From CBHWET01 sp966112985 (lineage in GTDB: Bacteria; Verrucomicrobiota; Verrucomicrobiia; Limisphaerales; JACDHS01), in the NCBI GenBank assembly GCA_966112985.1, contig CBHWET010000001.1, positions 44,262 through 108,261 on the forward strand: DNA of 64,000 nt, read 5' to 3'. The position numbers were made by a program, and so were the translations under genes. The notes beneath the pieces are model-generated. The model saw only the letters and a program-made list of their open reading frames with translations, did no database searches and was not told the DNA's origin. Within the stretch, counting starts at the first letter, position 1. Every line of letters begins with the position of its first letter. Positions 62,852 through 64,000 of the stretch are shown piece by piece.

Positions 62852-63909
62852 AAAAGCGAACCCTCATCGGGGCAATTGTCGTCTTGGCAATCCTCGTCTG
62901 TCTCGTGATGCTCATTTCTTCTCCTAAGAATGAACTTCCCGTAAGCGACAAGGTTCGAAAGACATCGGACGAACAATCAAAAAAAACACCGATAGAACGG
63001 CATGCTCCGAGCAATACAAATATATCGCACGGTCCGGAGTTACGTGGGGAGAGCGGCGGACAACAGTTGGCAAATTCCAACGCATTTAGAGAATGGCTTA
63101 ACGGCAACGATGCGGTCGAGATGGAGTTCTATGGCAAGGTAGTTGACGATGAGGGAAAACCAATTACAGGAGCAGTCGTGTCATTTAGCTGGGACGAACA
63201 ACCGCTTGGGCGCCGTCCTAAGTCGCAAACTACAGCGAGCGATGCTGACGGTCTATTTACATTGCACCATGCTCGAGGTGGCATGCTCAGTGTCCGGGTA
63301 AGCAAAGAGGGTTTTTATTTAGTTGGGCCGCCAGTGCAAGCATTTCGATATTCATTAGACCCGAGACATTTCCCTGATCCGGCGAACCCTGTTATTTTCA
63401 AATTAAGAAAAAAAGGAATTGCTGAACCTCTCATTCACCTGAGAGGAACAATTCGGTCGGAGCGGCAATATCGGTTAGCTTCAAATGGAACGCCGATTGA
63501 AATTTCCTTGTACACAGGAGAGCAAGTAGCTCAAGGACAAGGCCAGTTTCGTGTTGAATATTGGATTGACCGTTCAAGCGATGCCGGCCAACGGCATTTG
63601 CCTTGGCGGTGTCGGTTCACTATCCCGGGTGGAGGCATGCGGTTGATCACAGAGGATTTTCCGTTCTTGGCACCAGCTGACGTGTATCAGGAAAATGTTG
63701 AAATCGCTTCGAGTCCAGACGTCGGCGGGAGTCGTTTCAAAAAGTCCTATTTTATACATTTGCCTGACGGCAAATTCGGGCGAATCAATTTCAGTTTGTT
63801 CAATGGTCCGAACCCATATTTCGGAATTGAAGCTTTTATTAATCCTTCAGGATCAAGAAACCTTGAATTCGATCCAGACAGTCAACCTAAGGATACCCAT
63901 TTTGAATAA
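62848..63909 (+). CDS. Membrane-anchored protein with carboxypeptidase-regulatory-like domain
   Basis: A 353-residue protein from the ATG at 62848, which overlaps the preceding stop. One N-terminal membrane helix (IGAIVVLAILVCLVMLI) is followed by a low-complexity linker, then a CarboxypepD_reg-like beta-sandwich (YGKVVDDEGKPITGAVVSFSW...ASDADGLFTLHHARGGMLSVRVSKEGF). The C-terminal half is beta-rich and has no known motif. Probably a periplasmic or surface protein that binds sugar or protein; co-transcribed with the truncated hydrolase. Confidence 0.65.
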   Translation: MKKRTLIGAIVVLAILVCLVMLISSPKNELPVSDKVRKTSDEQSKKTPIERHAPSNTNISHGPELRGESGGQQLANSNAFREWLNGNDAVEMEFYGKVVDDEGKPITGAVVSFSWDEQPLGRRPKSQTTASDADGLFTLHHARGGMLSVRVSKEGFYLVGPPVQAFRYSLDPRHFPDPANPVIFKLRKKGIAEPLIHLRGTIRSERQYRLASNGTPIEISLYTGEQVAQGQGQFRVEYWIDRSSDAGQRHLPWRCRFTIPGGGMRLITEDFPFLAPADVYQENVEIASSPDVGGSRFKKSYFIHLPDGKFGRINFSLFNGPNPYFGIEAFINPSGSRNLEFDPDSQPKDTHFE

Positions 63910-64000
63910 TTCGCTGGGTGGCAGTTAGTCCTTGTTCGCCTTATCCCGCAAATGGGCCGGAACCAATTCCTACACAAACTTTGCCAGCTCAGGTTTCGCT
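63910..64000. other. Window end, nothing recognised
   Basis: Ninety bases after the last stop with no motif or stem-loop that I can support. Confidence 0.6.

Overview
The window looks like a chromosome segment of a Verrucomicrobiota bacterium (PVC group). The pointers are two DUF1501 + DUF1549/DUF1553 (planctomycete-type cytochrome) pairs, a PVC-type CxxCH heme protein, a formylglycine sulfatase, secreted alpha/beta hydrolases and a secreted protein with the N-terminal 'FTYQGRL' signature common in this phylum.

Left part (1-33.4 kb) reads as one large integrative element that runs off the left edge. A 22-kb, almost entirely minus-strand defence island comes first: the start of a BREX type 1 operon (pglX partial, brxC, brxB, brxA), a four-gene type II CBASS operon (patatin phospholipase CapV, CD-NTase, E1/E2 fusion Cap2, JAMM protease Cap3), a divergent LysR-type regulator, and a two-gene Druantia type III system (druE, druH). 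Next come mobile-element genes: a phage/plasmid DNA-binding protein, a frameshifted phage Gp37/Gp68 (DUF5131) gene, an XRE repressor, a secreted protein, a non-coding patch with repeats and a large stem-loop (candidate origin), a DUF3987 protein, two pairs of small paralogous proteins, a filamentous-phage-like replication initiator, an excisionase-like HTH protein, an unknown protein and a tyrosine integrase. The integrase sits beside the 3' third of a tRNA gene (33341-33379). No intact tRNA is seen in the window, so the other junction, and therefore the whole defence island, probably lies inside the same tRNA-integrated element.

Right part (33.4-64 kb) looks like host chromosome. It holds a 0.7-kb array of degenerate 41-bp tandem repeats, a DUF1501/DUF1549 pair, the DNA-repair pair PdeM/Lhr-type helicase, a PVC heme protein, hydrolases, a membrane protein and a sulfatase. 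A compact operon (SorC-type regulator, glycerophosphodiesterase, sn-glycerol-1-phosphate dehydrogenase-like enzyme, GlpT-type transporter) has a clear dyad operator and suggests glycerol-phosphate scavenging. A second DUF1501/DUF1549 pair follows. The end has a second array of different 41-bp repeats next to a REP-associated transposase (RAYT), whose 3' end is fused out of frame to a 5'-truncated hydrolase gene, then a lipoprotein/anchor-type protein.

Most exciting: the stacked BREX-CBASS-Druantia cargo on one element with a LysR regulator and a matching T-N11-A operator in front of the CBASS operon; the candidate replication origin of the element; the two 41-bp repeat arrays; and the glycerol-1-phosphate operon.
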